Positions 7,926 through 15,895 of a stretch of DNA of 33,114 nt are shown in pieces (position 1 is the first letter of the stretch; each line of letters starts with the position of its first letter). The notes beneath the pieces are model-generated. The model was not told where the DNA came from and did not search any database. It saw nothing but the letters and a program-made list of their open reading frames with translations. The DNA comes from Flavobacteriales bacterium. Lineage in GTDB: Bacteria; Bacteroidota; Bacteroidia; Flavobacteriales_F; PHOS-HE28. The stretch lies in assembly GCA_016788285.1 (NCBI GenBank), contig JAEUSW010000010.1:1-33114 (forward strand), read 5' to 3'. A program made the translations under genes and the position numbers.

Positions 7926-8909
7926 ATGCCAAGCACCTCCGGACGTTCCCTCCGCCTCGGCCTTTTCGTGCTCGCCGGCACCGCCGTGCTCGTCATCGGC
8001 CTCTACCTGCTGGGCAGCAAGCGCGACCTGTTCAGCCGGACCCTCACCGTGGAGGCCGTCTTCCAGCAGGTGGGCGGGCTGCGCCCGGGCAACAACGTGC
8101 GCTACATGGGCATCAACGTGGGCACGGTGCAGGACATCGCCATCACCAGTGACACCACGGTGCGGGTGCGGCTGGCGATCCGCGAGGAGGCGGCCGGCCA
8201 CATCCGCACCAACGCGGTGGCCACCGTGGGCACCGATGGCCTGATGGGCAACCGGCTGGTGAACCTGGCCCCGGGCGAGGGCGATGGCGGCCCGCTGGCC
8301 GATGGCACCGTGCTGCCGAGCAGCGTGCCCCTGGACACCGACCTGATGCTGCGCACGCTGGACCGCACCAACGCCAACCTCGCGGCCATCACCGACGATG
8401 TTCGCGAACTGGCCGCGCGGCTCAACACGAAGGGCAACGCCGTGGACCTGCTGGCGGACACGGTGCTCGCGCACGACCTGAGCGCGGCGCTGCGCGAGAT
8501 CCGCATCGCGGCCGAGCATGCGCGTTCGGCCACCGCAGGCATCGATGCGGTGCTGGGTGATGTGCGCGAGGGCAAGGGCGTCCTCGGCACCCTGGTGGGC
8601 GATCCCGCCAGCGAGCGGCAGGTGCGCGGTCTGCTGGGCAACCTGCGCCAGGTGAGCGATTCGCTGCACGCGGCCACCGAGGGCATCAACCGCTTCGCCG
8701 CCGCGCTCAACACCCCGGGCGGCATCGCGCATACGCTGACGGCGGACACCCTGCTCACCCAGGACCTGCGGCGCACGCTGTCGCGGCTCGACACCGGATC
8801 GGCGCTGCTCAACGAGGACCTGCGCGCACTGCAGCGCAACTGGTTCTTCCGCGGCTATTTCAAGGACAAGGAGAAGGTGCTGAAGCGCGGTACGCGGACG
8901 CGGCCGTGA
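7926..8909 (+). CDS. mlaD: MCE (MlaD-like) domain protein, inner-membrane anchored
   Basis: This 327-residue substrate-binding component of the Mla-type transporter has one membrane helix (about residues 10-29, LGLFVLAGTAVLVIGLYLLG) and a single MCE domain from roughly 38 to 120, including GGLRPGNNVRYMGINVG. In the family, MCE domains form hexameric rings that hold lipid. The rest is a long alpha-helical, coiled-coil-like tail (about 140-300) with repeated DTVLA/LREIR/LGNLRQVSDSLHAA segments, as in many periplasm-spanning MCE proteins. The tail ends in a basic stretch (KDKEKVLKRGTRTRP). It follows mlaF by three bases and is convergent with the DUF4907-like gene, leaving only 13 bases between stops. 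Confidence 0.88.
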   Translation: MPSTSGRSLRLGLFVLAGTAVLVIGLYLLGSKRDLFSRTLTVEAVFQQVGGLRPGNNVRYMGINVGTVQDIAITSDTTVRVRLAIREEAAGHIRTNAVATVGTDGLMGNRLVNLAPGEGDGGPLADGTVLPSSVPLDTDLMLRTLDRTNANLAAITDDVRELAARLNTKGNAVDLLADTVLAHDLSAALREIRIAAEHARSATAGIDAVLGDVREGKGVLGTLVGDPASERQVRGLLGNLRQVSDSLHAATEGINRFAAALNTPGGIAHTLTADTLLTQDLRRTLSRLDTGSALLNEDLRALQRNWFFRGYFKDKEKVLKRGTRTRP

Positions 8910-8922
8910 TCCCCCATGCCGG

Positions 8923-9306
8923 TCAGGGTGCGATACCGAGCGCCTGCAGGTCCTCCTCGGTGATGGTCGGCGGCATCGATCCCTCCTGCAGCTTGCGCAC
9001 CACGGCCTGGGCCACCCGCTCGGCATCCTCGGGCGTTCGGAACCCGGTCGTGCCCGGCCTTCCGGGCACGGTTGACTGCTCGATCAGGGCGGTGCCATCC
9101 CGTGTGATGCGGTATCCGTAGGTGCCTCCCTCGGCGTCGATCACCGTGGCGGTGAAGACCGCGGGGGACCGGGCCGGAGCGTTCGCCGGAGCGTCATCGG
9201 TGGCGGGAGGGGGCGGTGGAGCGTCCGGGCCGGCGCAGCCCAGGAGCGTGGCCGACAGCACGATCGCGGTCAACGTGCGGTGGCTTGTGAGCCGGTGGAA
9301 CGGCAT
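8923..9306 (-). CDS. DUF4907-like lipoprotein
   Basis: This is a 127-residue lipoprotein. The signal peptide ends in a lipobox LLGC (C24), followed by a Pro/Ala-rich linker (GPDAPPPPPATDDAPAN). The rest has the pattern I associate with DUF4907: YGYRITRDGTALIEQSTVPG, GFRTPEDAERVAQAVVRKLQ, then PPTITEEDLQALGI. No function is established as far as I know. The ATG at 9306 lies four bases after the TGA at 9311-9313 that would end the Kelch gene in its restored frame. The two would then be an operon, and from memory DUF4907 genes often sit beside Kelch proteins in Bacteroidota. Confidence 0.75.
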   Translation of the reverse strand: MPFHRLTSHRTLTAIVLSATLLGCAGPDAPPPPPATDDAPANAPARSPAVFTATVIDAEGGTYGYRITRDGTALIEQSTVPGRPGTTGFRTPEDAERVAQAVVRKLQEGSMPPTITEEDLQALGIAP

Positions 9307-9310
9307 GCGG

Positions 9311-9423
9311 TCAGGGGATCACGATCCGGCGGACATGATCGGCGCCATCGGTGGGCACGTGGAGCAGATACGTGCCCGGGGACAGGCTGCCGCCCAGGTC
9401 CAGGGTGGTCGTCGCTCCGGTCA
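9311..9423 (-). pseudogene. Out-of-frame C-terminal end of the Kelch protein's T9SS sorting domain
   Basis: Directly after the premature TGA at 9421-9423, another frame encodes PLTGATTTLDLGG, LSPGTYLLHVPTDG and HVRRIVIP, which is the missing second half of a T9SS sorting domain. One extra base in CACTACCGTTGACC would restore HYPLTGATTTL and carry the reading to the TGA at 9311-9313, four bases before the next gene. The distance 9311-12513 is 3203 bases, one short of a multiple of three. This is either a real loss or a one-base sequence error. Confidence 0.75.
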
Positions 9424-12400
9424 ACGGTAGTGGGCCAGGCGCTGCCCGGTCAGGGTGAACACCTCGGCCCGGACCCCATCGGCAGGTGCGGGGTCGAGCG
9501 CCACGTGCAACAGGCCACCGGCACATGGATTGGGCCATACGCGCATGGCGTCCTCCTGGTCGATCGGTCCTTCCTGCTGCAGGTCCATCGAGCGGCCGGT
9601 GCATCCGGTGAAGGTCACCGTGCAGCTTGGACCGAAGGCGCAATACGTGGTGCCCCCATCGAAGCTTGCGCGCACCTGGACAGTGATCGGCGTGTTGCAG
9701 GGCGGCTTGTTGGTGACGAAGCCGGACATCTGCAGGGTGCGCTGCGGAAGGGTGCCGACGGTGGTGGCCGGTGCGGCGATCTGCCGCAGGTAGCCGTTGG
9801 GGCCGCTGAACTGGAACTGGTACCGCGTGGCACCGGGCACCTCGGTGGCGTAGAGCAACCCGGTGTTCACGTTCACCCCGGTGGCACCGCAGCTCACCGC
9901 CGGGCTGGGGGTGGTGGTGAGCTGCGACGGGGAGCAGACCGGCGGTTCGAAGCGGATGCGGCAGGCCGGACCGCACACATCATCGGCTCCATTGATGCGC
10001 GACCTCACCCGCACGTTCAGATGGCGACCGGTGGGAAGGAAGGGGGCATTGCTGAAGTTGAGGTTGAAGTAGGTGGGGCGAAGGGCCTGCGGGGTGTTCG
10101 CCGGCGCGGCCGGGCCCGGGTTGGCCAGGCTCAGGAACACGTTGCGACGGAATCCGCCGTTGGGGTCGAAAAGGCAGATCTGGTAACCGTCATCGGCGTT
10201 GTTGCCGATACCCAGTTGGGCGGTGACGCCGGGGTCCTCCTGCACCCGCACCACGATGGTGCTGTTCAGGGAGTAGTTCTGGTCGCAACTGCCCGGGTCC
10301 ATGGCATCGGTGCTCACGGGCACGCAGAAGCTCCAGGGCGTGGTGTTGTTGTTGGTCACCTGGCTCAAGGAGCCCATGCCGGCGCCGCCCAGCGTGTTGT
10401 CGATGATGCGCCGTGCGTTCGCGTCCATCAGCCGGTAGCCGCCACCCAGGATGCCGTCCCCGAACGCGTCGAACACGCGCAGGTCGTAGCACCCGTTGGG
10501 CACACAGCAGGTGAACGGGACCGTGCTGCCGGCCAACGTGGTCGACCCTGAGCACACCGGCGTGGGGTCGCCCTGCGGCGCGATCTCCCACGTGGTCTCG
10601 TTGGGCTGCGCATCCGTGATGAGCTCCACCGTCAGGTTGTTCGCTGAGCAATCGATCGGGCCGGGTTCATACTCCCAGGTGTCCCTCAGAATGGTGCTGC
10701 CGGAGATATCGTTCGTTCCACCACTGATGTATCCTTTGCTGCCGATCGCGAAGCCCACGGCCCCGAAACGACCATTGAACGGTACGTCGCTGCGTTGCAC
10801 CCACGCGTCGGTCGCCGGGTCATAGGACCATAGGTCGTTCAAAGGCCCGACGGGCCCCAGGCCGGTGCCAAGGAATGCCTTGCCGCCGATCGTGAACGCG
10901 CACGCCTCGGAGCGTGCCGGGCCCGGCAGAGCAGCGCGCTGCTGCCAGCTGTTGGTGCCCGGGTCATAGGCCCAGAGGTCGTTCAGGGGATCACTGAAGC
11001 GATCCCTTCCGCTGCACACATGGCCGATCCCATTGATCACGAAGCTGACCGCACCCCGTCGACCCGGACCCGGAAGGTCCGCCAACTGTGTCCATGCGTT
11101 CGTGGCCGGGTCGTACCTCCATAGCTCCTTCGTTGCTTGGGAGCTCAGCCCGAGCAGGGCACCCGTGGTCACGTACTCCTGACCATTGATGCTGAAGCCG
11201 GCCGCATCGGATCGCGAAGCAGGCATTGGCGCTTTGACGGTCCACGTGTTCGTACCGGGGTCGTACTCCGACTGTTGAGCGACCGTGGTGAAACCGGTTC
11301 GCTCTCCAGCGGCGAGGAGGAGTTTGCCCTGCACGGCCACAGCGGTCGCACGTGCTTCCGCCGGACCGAACGGAGGTGCCGCCAGAAGTTCCCACGTGTT
11401 CGATAGCGGGTCGAACCTGCGAAGGGCGTTGCTGTATACGTTGCCAGCGATCGCCGGAACGTTCTTTCCCCCGTGCACGTACGCCTTGTTGCCGATGCTG
11501 CAGGCCGCGGACCGATACGTGCCCACGCTGGGCTGGTCAGCCCTTCGCGTCCAACTATTGGGTGCCGGGGTGGGCGCCACCGGCCGGAACCGCTGCGTGG
11601 CATTGGTGTAGCCGCCCCCGATGAAGCCGCTGGCGATGAAGCCGGTGTTGCTGATGGCGCAGCCCATGTGCTCGGCCACCGGCTGCGGTGCATTGATCGT
11701 CTGCGACCAACTGTTGATGCCGGGATCATAGGACCAGACCTCCGCGGAGAGCGATGGACTGTTCCCGCCCACCACATGGCCGAGGTTGTTGATGGCGAAA
11801 GCCACGGTGGACCTCCGTCCCGCAGCGGGCAATGATGCCATGGTGGTCCAGGTGTTGCTCCCGGGGTTGAAGCGGTGCAGGTCGCTCACGAGGCCGCCGG
11901 TGGTGCTGCCCGTGCCCACGTAACCGAAGCCGTTGATGGCGAAGGCGCAGGCCTCCGAGCGGGCCGCGCCCGGGACGTTCGCGCGCTGTGTCCATTGGTT
12001 GCTCGCCGGATCGTAGCGCCAGGCATCGCTCAGGCGTCCGTTCGCGCCCGAGCCGGTGGCCACGTAGCCGAAGGTGCCGATGGTGAAGGCCACCGCGTTG
12101 GTGCGCGCCACGCCACCGATGTCCGCCCGTTGCGTCCAGGTGTTCGTGGCCGGCACATAGCGCCACAGGTCCTTCTTGCGCACGCCGCCGGTCTCGGTGC
12201 CCATGCCCACGAAGGCCGCATCCTGCACGGAGAAGGCCACGGCCCCTTCGCGCCCCGTGCCGGGAAAGCTGGCACGCTGGGTCCACACCCCCGTGGCCGG
12301 GTCGAGCTCCCAGATGTCCGTCTGGCGCACCCCGGTGGTGGTGTTGATGCCCATGCCCATGAACACGCGCTTGCCCACGCTGAAGGCGACCCCGCGGCTT

Positions 12401-12513
12401 CGTGGGCCTGCCGGGAACGGGGTGGTGGTGCTGAAGGTGCTCTGGCCATGCGCTGTGATGGCCAGCAGGGTGGATACCAGGAGCGCGCGGAAGGGAAGGG
12501 GCGGGAGCTTCAT
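9421..12513 (-). CDS. Giant Kelch-repeat secreted protein (T9SS cargo, C-terminus frameshifted)
   Basis: As read, this protein has 1030 residues; with one base restored it would be about 1067. A signal peptide (MKLPPLPFRALLVSTLLAITAHGQ) precedes a long series of Kelch units of roughly 50 residues (DLWRYDPATNAWTQLADLPG, then R.gAV.F.I...gyV.tG), about twelve by eye, enough for two propellers. After about residue 620 come Cys-containing, fibronectin-like regions (CCVPNGCYDLRVFDAFGDG, RIRFEPPVC). The sorting domain starts at VWPNPCAGGLLHVAL and stops after RLAHYR; its second half continues in another frame at 9311-9423. The ATG at 12513 gives the signal peptide. A promoter with TTG, 20 bases and GACCTTCG lies just upstream. 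Confidence 0.85.
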   Translation of the reverse strand: MKLPPLPFRALLVSTLLAITAHGQSTFSTTTPFPAGPRSRGVAFSVGKRVFMGMGINTTTGVRQTDIWELDPATGVWTQRASFPGTGREGAVAFSVQDAAFVGMGTETGGVRKKDLWRYVPATNTWTQRADIGGVARTNAVAFTIGTFGYVATGSGANGRLSDAWRYDPASNQWTQRANVPGAARSEACAFAINGFGYVGTGSTTGGLVSDLHRFNPGSNTWTTMASLPAAGRRSTVAFAINNLGHVVGGNSPSLSAEVWSYDPGINSWSQTINAPQPVAEHMGCAISNTGFIASGFIGGGYTNATQRFRPVAPTPAPNSWTRRADQPSVGTYRSAACSIGNKAYVHGGKNVPAIAGNVYSNALRRFDPLSNTWELLAAPPFGPAEARATAVAVQGKLLLAAGERTGFTTVAQQSEYDPGTNTWTVKAPMPASRSDAAGFSINGQEYVTTGALLGLSSQATKELWRYDPATNAWTQLADLPGPGRRGAVSFVINGIGHVCSGRDRFSDPLNDLWAYDPGTNSWQQRAALPGPARSEACAFTIGGKAFLGTGLGPVGPLNDLWSYDPATDAWVQRSDVPFNGRFGAVGFAIGSKGYISGGTNDISGSTILRDTWEYEPGPIDCSANNLTVELITDAQPNETTWEIAPQGDPTPVCSGSTTLAGSTVPFTCCVPNGCYDLRVFDAFGDGILGGGYRLMDANARRIIDNTLGGAGMGSLSQVTNNNTTPWSFCVPVSTDAMDPGSCDQNYSLNSTIVVRVQEDPGVTAQLGIGNNADDGYQICLFDPNGGFRRNVFLSLANPGPAAPANTPQALRPTYFNLNFSNAPFLPTGRHLNVRVRSRINGADDVCGPACRIRFEPPVCSPSQLTTTPSPAVSCGATGVNVNTGLLYATEVPGATRYQFQFSGPNGYLRQIAAPATTVGTLPQRTLQMSGFVTNKPPCNTPITVQVRASFDGGTTYCAFGPSCTVTFTGCTGRSMDLQQEGPIDQEDAMRVWPNPCAGGLLHVALDPAPADGVRAEVFTLTGQRLAHYR

Positions 12514-12539
12514 GCCGGGTGGTTCACAGGTTCGGTCGG

Positions 12540-12547
12540 CGAAGGTC
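12540..12547 (-). promoter_or_regulatory. -7-like GACCTTCG with TTG 20 bases upstream
   Basis: On the minus strand TTG (12568-12570) is followed after exactly 20 bases by GACCTTCG (12540-12547), then 26 bases to the Kelch ATG. The spacing matches the atpD promoter in this window and the Bacteroidota -33/-7 layout. Confidence 0.5.
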
Positions 12548-12572
12548 CCCGAAGGCGGCGGGCGGGTCAATA

Positions 12573-12701
12573 GAGAAAAAGTTATACCCCGGCGCCTGGT
12601 GCGCTTCGGTCCCCACCGGCCGTCCACCGGGTCCACGCCTGGCCAGCGCGCCCTTCTGCGCGAGCGGTTCCTTCGTGATGGCTTGTAGGACAGGGTGCGC
12701 G
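12573..12701 (+). repeat. Intergenic direct repeat, copy 1
   Basis: This copy matches bases 13768-13888 in the same orientation. The core 12618-12701 aligns with 13805-13888 over 84 bases without gaps and with about nine mismatches by hand count. A less conserved flank shares GTTATACCC and GGCGCC. It lies between the Kelch promoter and the terminator of the next gene. No transposase or obvious terminal repeats accompany it. With the neighbouring promoter and palindrome it accounts for most of the 300 bases between genes here. Confidence 0.8.
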
Positions 12702-12731
12702 GCGCGGGATGCGGCCCCGGGGATCGACGTA

Positions 12732-12759
12732 CGAACGGCGTCCCGCGGGACGCCGTTCG
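12732..12759 (-). terminator. Perfect 28-base palindrome, likely terminator of the 12814-13707 gene
   Basis: CGAACGGCGTCCCG is followed directly by its reverse complement, giving a 14-base perfect palindrome 55 bases beyond the stop of the minus-strand gene at 12814. No strong U-run follows, so it could also be a protein-binding site. Confidence 0.55.
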
Positions 12760-12813
12760 CCTGCCGGGGATGAAGCGGCCGGTCCGGTGCCGGCAGCTCC
12801 GTCCAATGCGGCA

Positions 12814-13707
12814 TCAAGCCTTGCTGAAGCGCACCGTGCGGCGCTGGCCGTCCTGGTCCAGGACCAGGATGTAGGCGCCCGGCACCAGGGTGCTCACGTC
12901 CACCCGTTGCAGGGCAGGGCCGTGGAATCGGCCGCCCAGCATGGTGCGCCCGGCCAGATCGGTGATCCGCCAGTCCGCCGCATAGGCCTCCACGAACAGG
13001 TCCTGGCCACAGGGGTTGGGATAGGTCTGTACGAATAGGGCGCCACGTTCGCTGAGGCCCACATCACCTGGTGCGAAGACCAGGATGGTGCTACCATCAT
13101 CGATCATGGCCGGGTGCAACGGGGAGGTGTTCCACAGGATGATGTCACCTTCGGAACTGCCCACTTTCGCCAGGCCGCCGAAGATCCCCAACGGGGTGAT
13201 CGCCGTGCCGTGCCCGGAATAGGTCCAGGTCGCCGTCCCGGGACCATCGCTGTCCTCGTAGCTGTCGGTCTGGCTTTGTCCGAAGTCCATGGGGAAGGAG
13301 AGGAGCCGTTTGGGGTCGATGTAGTTGTTCACATCGGCCGGCACGCCCGTGGCCACCAGCTCCAGGACATTGATGTCGATGGTCACGTAGGTGTAGTCGG
13401 TGCCCACACCGGTGATGGTCTGCGCCCAGGCCCAGTTGGCCGAGGGATAGGTCATGGCGTACGGGGTCCCGCCGGCCTGGGTGAAGTCCAGGGAGCCGAT
13501 GGGTTGCAGGCTGATGCTGCTGAGGTCCCAGGTCTGGTTGGCGCCGTCGGAGGGTTCGGTGGCCGACCCGGGGCTGGTCACCAGGTACATGTCAAGCTGC
13601 ACACCGCTTTGATCCACCAGGGCGGACACCAGGGTGGGTTGGGCTTCCGCCGTACGGTGGAAGGCGATCGTGGAGAGCAGGAGGACCGCAAGGGTTGAGT
13701 TGTGCAT
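12814..13707 (-). CDS. Secreted protein with T9SS sorting domain, flanked by direct repeats
   Basis: This exported protein has 297 residues. The signal peptide covers about residues 1-22 (LAVLLLSTIAFHRTAEAQ). The body is beta-rich with phrases common in Flavobacteriales surface proteins (ANQTWDLSSI, FPMDFGQSQTDSY, YSGHGTAITPLGIF), but I cannot assign a fold or function. The T9SS sorting domain is complete: VQTYPNPCGQDLFVEA, WRITDLAGRTML, LVPGAYILVLDQDG and a final TVRFSKA. The ATG at 13707 opens the signal peptide; TAAGCTTG (13728-13735) upstream is a possible -7 box. The gene has its own 3' palindrome and lies between two copies of an intergenic repeat, so it may be a mobile or duplicated cassette. 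Confidence 0.82.
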   Translation of the reverse strand: MHNSTLAVLLLSTIAFHRTAEAQPTLVSALVDQSGVQLDMYLVTSPGSATEPSDGANQTWDLSSISLQPIGSLDFTQAGGTPYAMTYPSANWAWAQTITGVGTDYTYVTIDINVLELVATGVPADVNNYIDPKRLLSFPMDFGQSQTDSYEDSDGPGTATWTYSGHGTAITPLGIFGGLAKVGSSEGDIILWNTSPLHPAMIDDGSTILVFAPGDVGLSERGALFVQTYPNPCGQDLFVEAYAADWRITDLAGRTMLGGRFHGPALQRVDVSTLVPGAYILVLDQDGQRRTVRFSKA

Positions 13708-13727
13708 GGGTTCTGGTTTTGTGCCTG

Positions 13728-13735
13728 CAAGCTTA
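13728..13735 (-). promoter_or_regulatory. Possible -7 element TAAGCTTG
   Basis: TAAGCTTG lies 20 bases before the ATG at 13707 and differs from TAnnTTTG only at the fifth base. It lies outside the adjacent repeat copy. Confidence 0.3.
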
Positions 13736-13767
13736 GGTCGGATGGGACCTCCACGGGCGTGGCACTT

Positions 13768-13888
13768 GAGAATAGTTATACCCAGGCGCCATTCGGACTG
13801 CGCCGGCCATCCACAGGGTCCACGCTTGGCCGGCGCGCCCGTCAGCGCGAGCGGTTCCTTCGCGATGGCTTAAAGGACAGGGTGCGCG
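13768..13888 (+). repeat. Intergenic direct repeat, copy 2, with perfect hairpin
   Basis: This is the partner of the repeat at 12573-12701. It carries a perfect 10-base inverted repeat, GCGCCGGCCA (13800-13809) and TGGCCGGCGC (13827-13836), around a 17-base loop. In copy 1 the same arms are partly decayed. It occupies most of the gap between the 13707 start and the stop at 13932. Confidence 0.8.
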
Positions 13889-13931
13889 CGGGCACTGGTG
13901 CGGCGAACCCATGGGGTCCAGACCGCCGGGA

Positions 13932-15740
13932 TCAAGGCAGCTGTGCGGTGCGCACAGCGGTCGGCACGCTACCGCCGATGTTCTGGAGGATGAGGTCCCG
14001 GTCATTGCTGCCCCCCGTGTACCGCACCAGGCCGTTCAGATTCACATCCTCCTGCCGGTACTGCCCGAAGAGGGTCGATGTGGGCACGCTGCCGCCGATG
14101 GCGGTGAGGATGGGATCCCGGTCGTTCGCACTGCCCGCGTACTTCACCTGGCCATTACCGCTCACGTCCCCGGCCCAGAGCGCACGGGTGGTTCCCACGG
14201 TCTTCCGCGCGTTCGTTCCGTAGGTGTCGGTGGAAGGGCTTTTGAGGTCGACCGGAGTGGAGGTGGCACTGAGCGCGATCGGCTGCAGCGTCATCGTCGG
14301 CAGGTGGTTGCGGTGGCGCACAGCGACATGGTAGGGCCCGGCGGTGGCCGGCACCGCCAGATCGCTGACGCCGTCCAGCGCCACGACGTCACCGTCCCGT
14401 TGCAATAAGGCAGGCACCCGTTGCACCACCACCGAAGGGTCGGAGGCGGAGCGCAGTTCGATCAGGATCCAGTCCACGATGGCGTCGACCCCGGTCACGC
14501 TCAGGACACCGCTGCCCAGGGTGCTGCCAGCGCCATGGGTGGGCGAGAGGCCAAGGCCCGAATACGGTTCGCTTTGCGGGAACGAAACCTGGGTCCGCAG
14601 GGCATCCAACATGGTGCCGGACACCGCATTGTAGGGCCCTTCGAGCCACACATCCACGGCCAGGCGCACCAGATCTCCGCTACAGGTGCAGTCCGCACGG
14701 ACCTGGTCGTTCACTGTGCCCGGATCACCATCATCACAGGGCACGCCCACTGCGCACGGCCCAGGGGCCATGGAGATGCCCATGGCGGAAAAGGGCAGCA
14801 GGGCGAGTTGCGCCACCGGGGATGGCGCACCGCCATCCACCCACTTCACCAGGTAGTTCGGCCAGGCGAGCACCGCGTAGATCACAGGTTGAGCAGCGCT
14901 GAAGTCCACGCATATGGTCTGGCACAGGGACGCGATGGTCTGTTCGAACTGGTAGGCGAGCGTCCACACGTTCCCGTTCCGCACCCACTTGCGCACACCG
15001 GCCACGGATTGTACGTAGCACACATCGCCGGCCGCATTGAAGAAGAACAACGGGTTGAGCCCGGCGGAGGTGATCACTTGCGAAATGGTGGCGCCTGGGG
15101 CGGTCGGGAGTCCGGTGCCGACGGTATACACCCCGTCGTCCACGGTCGGTGGGCCTGCCTCGAAGATCACCGACGCCATCAGTTGGTCGTTCACGACCTT
15201 CACCGTGGACAACGCGGCGTTCGTTCCGGCCACCATGGTCTGCGGTCCGGGACCGAAGTACGCCACGCCTCCGGAATCACCGACAGCCCAGAAATGGGTG
15301 CCGTCGGTGCAGGCCGCGTGGATGGCTCTGCCGGAGAACAAGATGTTCGAGCTGGCCTGTCGAGTGAAGGTCCCGAAGTGGTCCACGGTCCCTACCACCC
15401 GCGGGTTCGTGGCCGCATCCGTGTTCCGCAGGAGGGTTCCAACGGGTGCGGGATCCCCATAGCCGGTGATCACCAGGGCGTTCGCAGCGGGGTGCGCGTT
15501 GAGCGCACCACTGAAGGAACTGCCTGCTCCGAAGACCCGGTCCGCCCCCGTGGTGGGCAGGGTCACCGTGAGCGCAGCGTTCCCATTGGGATCGTACTCC
15601 CGCAGTTCGATGGCACTGCCATGTGTGGCGGAGGGGTCGGCGAGCGTCGAGATCACCACATTCCCCGGGGTGAACTGTGCGTACGTGTTGGCCCCCACCA
15701 GGAAGATGGAACCGAGGACCAGGACCGAGGTCGAGCGCAT
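13932..15740 (-). CDS. Exported protein with dockerin-like C-terminal repeats
   Basis: This exported protein has 602 residues. A signal peptide (MRSTSVLVLGSIFLVGANTYAQ) precedes a beta-propeller-like region to about residue 335 (repeated V.G.gd, AVGDSGGVAYFG, VRKWVRNGNVW). Next comes a Cys-rich linker, CDDGDPGTVNDQV...CTCSG, seen in many Bacteroidota surface proteins. A middle domain begins at LEGPYNAVSGTM and includes VDWILIELR and YHVAVRHRNHLPTM. The last 83 residues hold two similar units, GDVSGNGQVKYAGSANDRD and EDVNLNGLVRYTGGSNDRD, each followed by IGGSVPT. These look like EF-hand/dockerin-type calcium loops. There is no usual T9SS sorting domain; the protein ends RTAQLP. I prefer the ATG at 15740 over the GTG directly before it. 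Confidence 0.82.
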   Translation of the reverse strand: MRSTSVLVLGSIFLVGANTYAQFTPGNVVISTLADPSATHGSAIELREYDPNGNAALTVTLPTTGADRVFGAGSSFSGALNAHPAANALVITGYGDPAPVGTLLRNTDAATNPRVVGTVDHFGTFTRQASSNILFSGRAIHAACTDGTHFWAVGDSGGVAYFGPGPQTMVAGTNAALSTVKVVNDQLMASVIFEAGPPTVDDGVYTVGTGLPTAPGATISQVITSAGLNPLFFFNAAGDVCYVQSVAGVRKWVRNGNVWTLAYQFEQTIASLCQTICVDFSAAQPVIYAVLAWPNYLVKWVDGGAPSPVAQLALLPFSAMGISMAPGPCAVGVPCDDGDPGTVNDQVRADCTCSGDLVRLAVDVWLEGPYNAVSGTMLDALRTQVSFPQSEPYSGLGLSPTHGAGSTLGSGVLSVTGVDAIVDWILIELRSASDPSVVVQRVPALLQRDGDVVALDGVSDLAVPATAGPYHVAVRHRNHLPTMTLQPIALSATSTPVDLKSPSTDTYGTNARKTVGTTRALWAGDVSGNGQVKYAGSANDRDPILTAIGGSVPTSTLFGQYRQEDVNLNGLVRYTGGSNDRDLILQNIGGSVPTAVRTAQLP

Positions 15741-15826
15741 CACAGGGAGGGTTGGCCGTTTCCAACGGTCGAGGCTTCAGGAAGACGCGCTACACGCTCG
15801 CAGGATGCCTGCGGCCTGAACGAAGA

Positions 15827-15850
15827 ACGGCGCCCATGGGCGCCGTTCGA
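15827..15850 (-). terminator. Palindromic terminator after atpC
   Basis: GAACGGCGCC-CATG-GGCGCCGTTC forms a 10-base stem 45 bases beyond the atpC stop; on the minus strand TTCTTCGTTC follows. It probably ends the atpD-atpC transcript. The rest of the gap 15741-15895 shows nothing else I can name. Confidence 0.6.
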
Positions 15851-15895
15851 TCCGTGTCGCAGGTGTCGGACAGCGGTCCGACGTTCACCTCGGAC

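Noticed and set aside
9418-9432. Programmed frameshifting in the Kelch gene
   Set aside because: I see no slippery heptamer or downstream structure at CACTACCGTTGA, and programmed shifts are not expected at the end of a sorting domain. A one-base loss or sequence error is simpler.
12618-12690. Small protein encoded by the repeat (frame reading RERFLRDGL in both copies)
   Set aside because: The downstream ends differ (stop in copy 1, read-through in copy 2), there is no convincing start, and the DNA hairpin explains the conservation better.
12573-13888. Composite transposon or insertion sequence bounded by the two repeats
   Set aside because: The bracketed gene is a T9SS cargo protein, there is no transposase, and no target-site duplications are visible.
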